DNA of 7,522 nucleotides, from positions 1-7,522 of the forward strand of contig JABDLW010000747.1 of NCBI GenBank assembly GCA_013001805.1, given 5' to 3'. Made by a program: the position numbers and the translations under genes. The stretch comes from Saprospiraceae bacterium (GTDB lineage Bacteria > Bacteroidota > Bacteroidia > Chitinophagales > Saprospiraceae). Shown one piece after another: positions 6,536 to 7,522 of the stretch. Every line of letters begins with the position of its first letter. Positions within the stretch are counted from its first letter, which is position 1. Below the pieces are notes generated by a model. The model saw only the letters and a program-made list of their open reading frames with translations, ran no database searches and was not told where the DNA came from.

Positions 6536-7441
6536 ATGAAATTAGCCGCCATCGATATTGGCTCAAATGCCATTCGACTTCAACTTGTTAAGGTCTACGA
6601 CGAATCTGACTTGGTTAGTTTTAAAAAATTAGAATTTCTAAGATTCCCTCTGCGCCTAGGGCAAGACGTATTTAGTGCTGGTTCGATTAGTGATCCGGTC
6701 ATTGACAAGTTTGTAAAACTAATGATGACCTTTAAATTATTTATAGAACTTTACGAGGTGCAGGATTATTATGCTGTAGCCACTTCGGCCATGCGTGAAG
6801 CTAATAACACACTCGAAGTAAATCAGCGCATTTTATCTGAGACTGGCCTTAAAATTAATGTGATTACCGGTGAGACTGAAGCTCAAATATTAAATAAAGC
6901 CATTATTCCTTACTTGCACGAAGGTAACTACGTTCATATCGATGTTGGTGGTGGGAGTACAGAGCTCAATTTAATAACTAGAGAGCAGCTTATTCATAGT
7001 CAATCTTTCAAAGTCGGTTCAGTGAGGCAATTGTCTCCTGAAAAACGCTCAGAAGTTTTTTCCGATATAGAGAAATACATCAGGAGCTCTCAATTTTACA
7101 GATCGGGAAACGTTATTGGCATTGGTACGGGAGGAAATATCAACCGATTATACAGTCTTGCCAACAAGGCCAATAACAGGACATTGTCCCTTGCTGAGCT
7201 TAAGGCACTAAGAGCTTACGTAAATGAATTTACCTATGAGCAAAGAATGTCGATATTGAAAATGAACCCGGACCGGGCCGATGTGATTATTCCAGCCTCG
7301 GAAATCTATATCAAGGTACTTAAGACAATGAAGAGCGACCAAATACTAGTGCCTCAGGTTGGACTAAAGGATGGTTTAGTATACGAGCTTTATGAAAGAA
7401 CGGCACTTAAGAAATTAAACAAGATCGAATATTTGGGTTAA
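6536..7441 (+). CDS. Ppx/GppA-family phosphatase (exopolyphosphatase-like, short form)
   Basis: A 301-residue cytoplasmic protein of the actin-like ATPase fold, which in this family releases phosphate from polyphosphate or from pppGpp. Visible motifs are the first phosphate loop DIGSNAIRLQL (7-17), ATSAMREA (82-89), GETEA (112-116), the second phosphate loop IDVGGGSTEL (135-144), GSVR (161-164) and GIGTGGNINRL (195-205). E115 and E143 align with the two catalytic Glu residues of E. coli Ppx (E121, E150). The protein stops after the two N-terminal ribonuclease H-like lobes and lacks the HD-like C-terminal domain of the roughly 500-residue E. coli enzymes; short forms are common in Bacteroidota. 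The ATG follows AAATAATTAAA, with no Shine-Dalgarno. No polyphosphate kinase gene is next to it in the window. Polyphosphatase versus pppGpp hydrolase cannot be decided from the sequence, so no symbol is given. Confidence 0.88.
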   Translation: MKLAAIDIGSNAIRLQLVKVYDESDLVSFKKLEFLRFPLRLGQDVFSAGSISDPVIDKFVKLMMTFKLFIELYEVQDYYAVATSAMREANNTLEVNQRILSETGLKINVITGETEAQILNKAIIPYLHEGNYVHIDVGGGSTELNLITREQLIHSQSFKVGSVRQLSPEKRSEVFSDIEKYIRSSQFYRSGNVIGIGTGGNINRLYSLANKANNRTLSLAELKALRAYVNEFTYEQRMSILKMNPDRADVIIPASEIYIKVLKTMKSDQILVPQVGLKDGLVYELYERTALKKLNKIEYLG

Positions 7442-7522
7442 CAATTTGCTAGTTCTTTAAAACCGAATTGAAAGACATAATATATAATATAACGATATTC
7501 TACCATGCTACCAGTATGGAGC

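Noticed and set aside
7442..7522. Start of another gene or a regulatory site at the right edge
   Set aside because: Only 81 AT-rich bases are visible, with no clear start, hairpin or motif.

Overview
The window looks like chromosomal DNA of a Bacteroidota bacterium, probably an environmental, polysaccharide-degrading one. I infer this from the gene families (a fused aldolase/short-chain dehydrogenase of the RhaD type, a secreted heparinase II/III-like lyase, a DUF5060 lipoprotein, a short Ppx/GppA protein), from the AT-rich gene starts without clear Shine-Dalgarno sequences, and from moderate GC content. No species can be named from the sequence alone. All four recognisable genes are on the + strand.

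Layout. Bases 1-1452 are the 3' two-thirds of a bifunctional L-rhamnulose-1-phosphate aldolase/lactaldehyde dehydrogenase gene; its 5' end lies outside the window. Bases 1453-2506 hold no gene but are rich in structure. The last 19 codons of that gene plus about 48 bp of downstream sequence form a unit of about 105 bp that is present five times in a row (R1-R5, 1396 to about 2392). The third copy is split by a 516-bp non-coding mobile element (1623-2138) with 24-bp imperfect terminal inverted repeats and an exact 8-bp target duplication. Removing the element and one duplicate restores a 104-bp unit. Inside the element lie several inverted repeats and a terminator-like hairpin.

Bases 2507-4375 encode a secreted heparinase II/III-family polysaccharide lyase. 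Bases 4501-6366 encode a lipoprotein with an N-terminal DUF5060 domain, a putative glycoside hydrolase barrel and a C-terminal beta domain. The two have the same direction, lie 125 bp apart and are both exported, so they probably work together on an acidic polysaccharide at the cell surface or in the periplasm. The rhamnulose-phosphate enzyme upstream would fit breakdown of a deoxysugar-containing glycan, but the repeat region separates it from the lyase and a shared pathway is only inference. Bases 6536-7441 encode a compact Ppx/GppA-type phosphatase, probably an unrelated housekeeping gene.

The main points of interest are the gene-tail tandem array and the non-autonomous element inserted in it, with an internal region that could specify a structured RNA.
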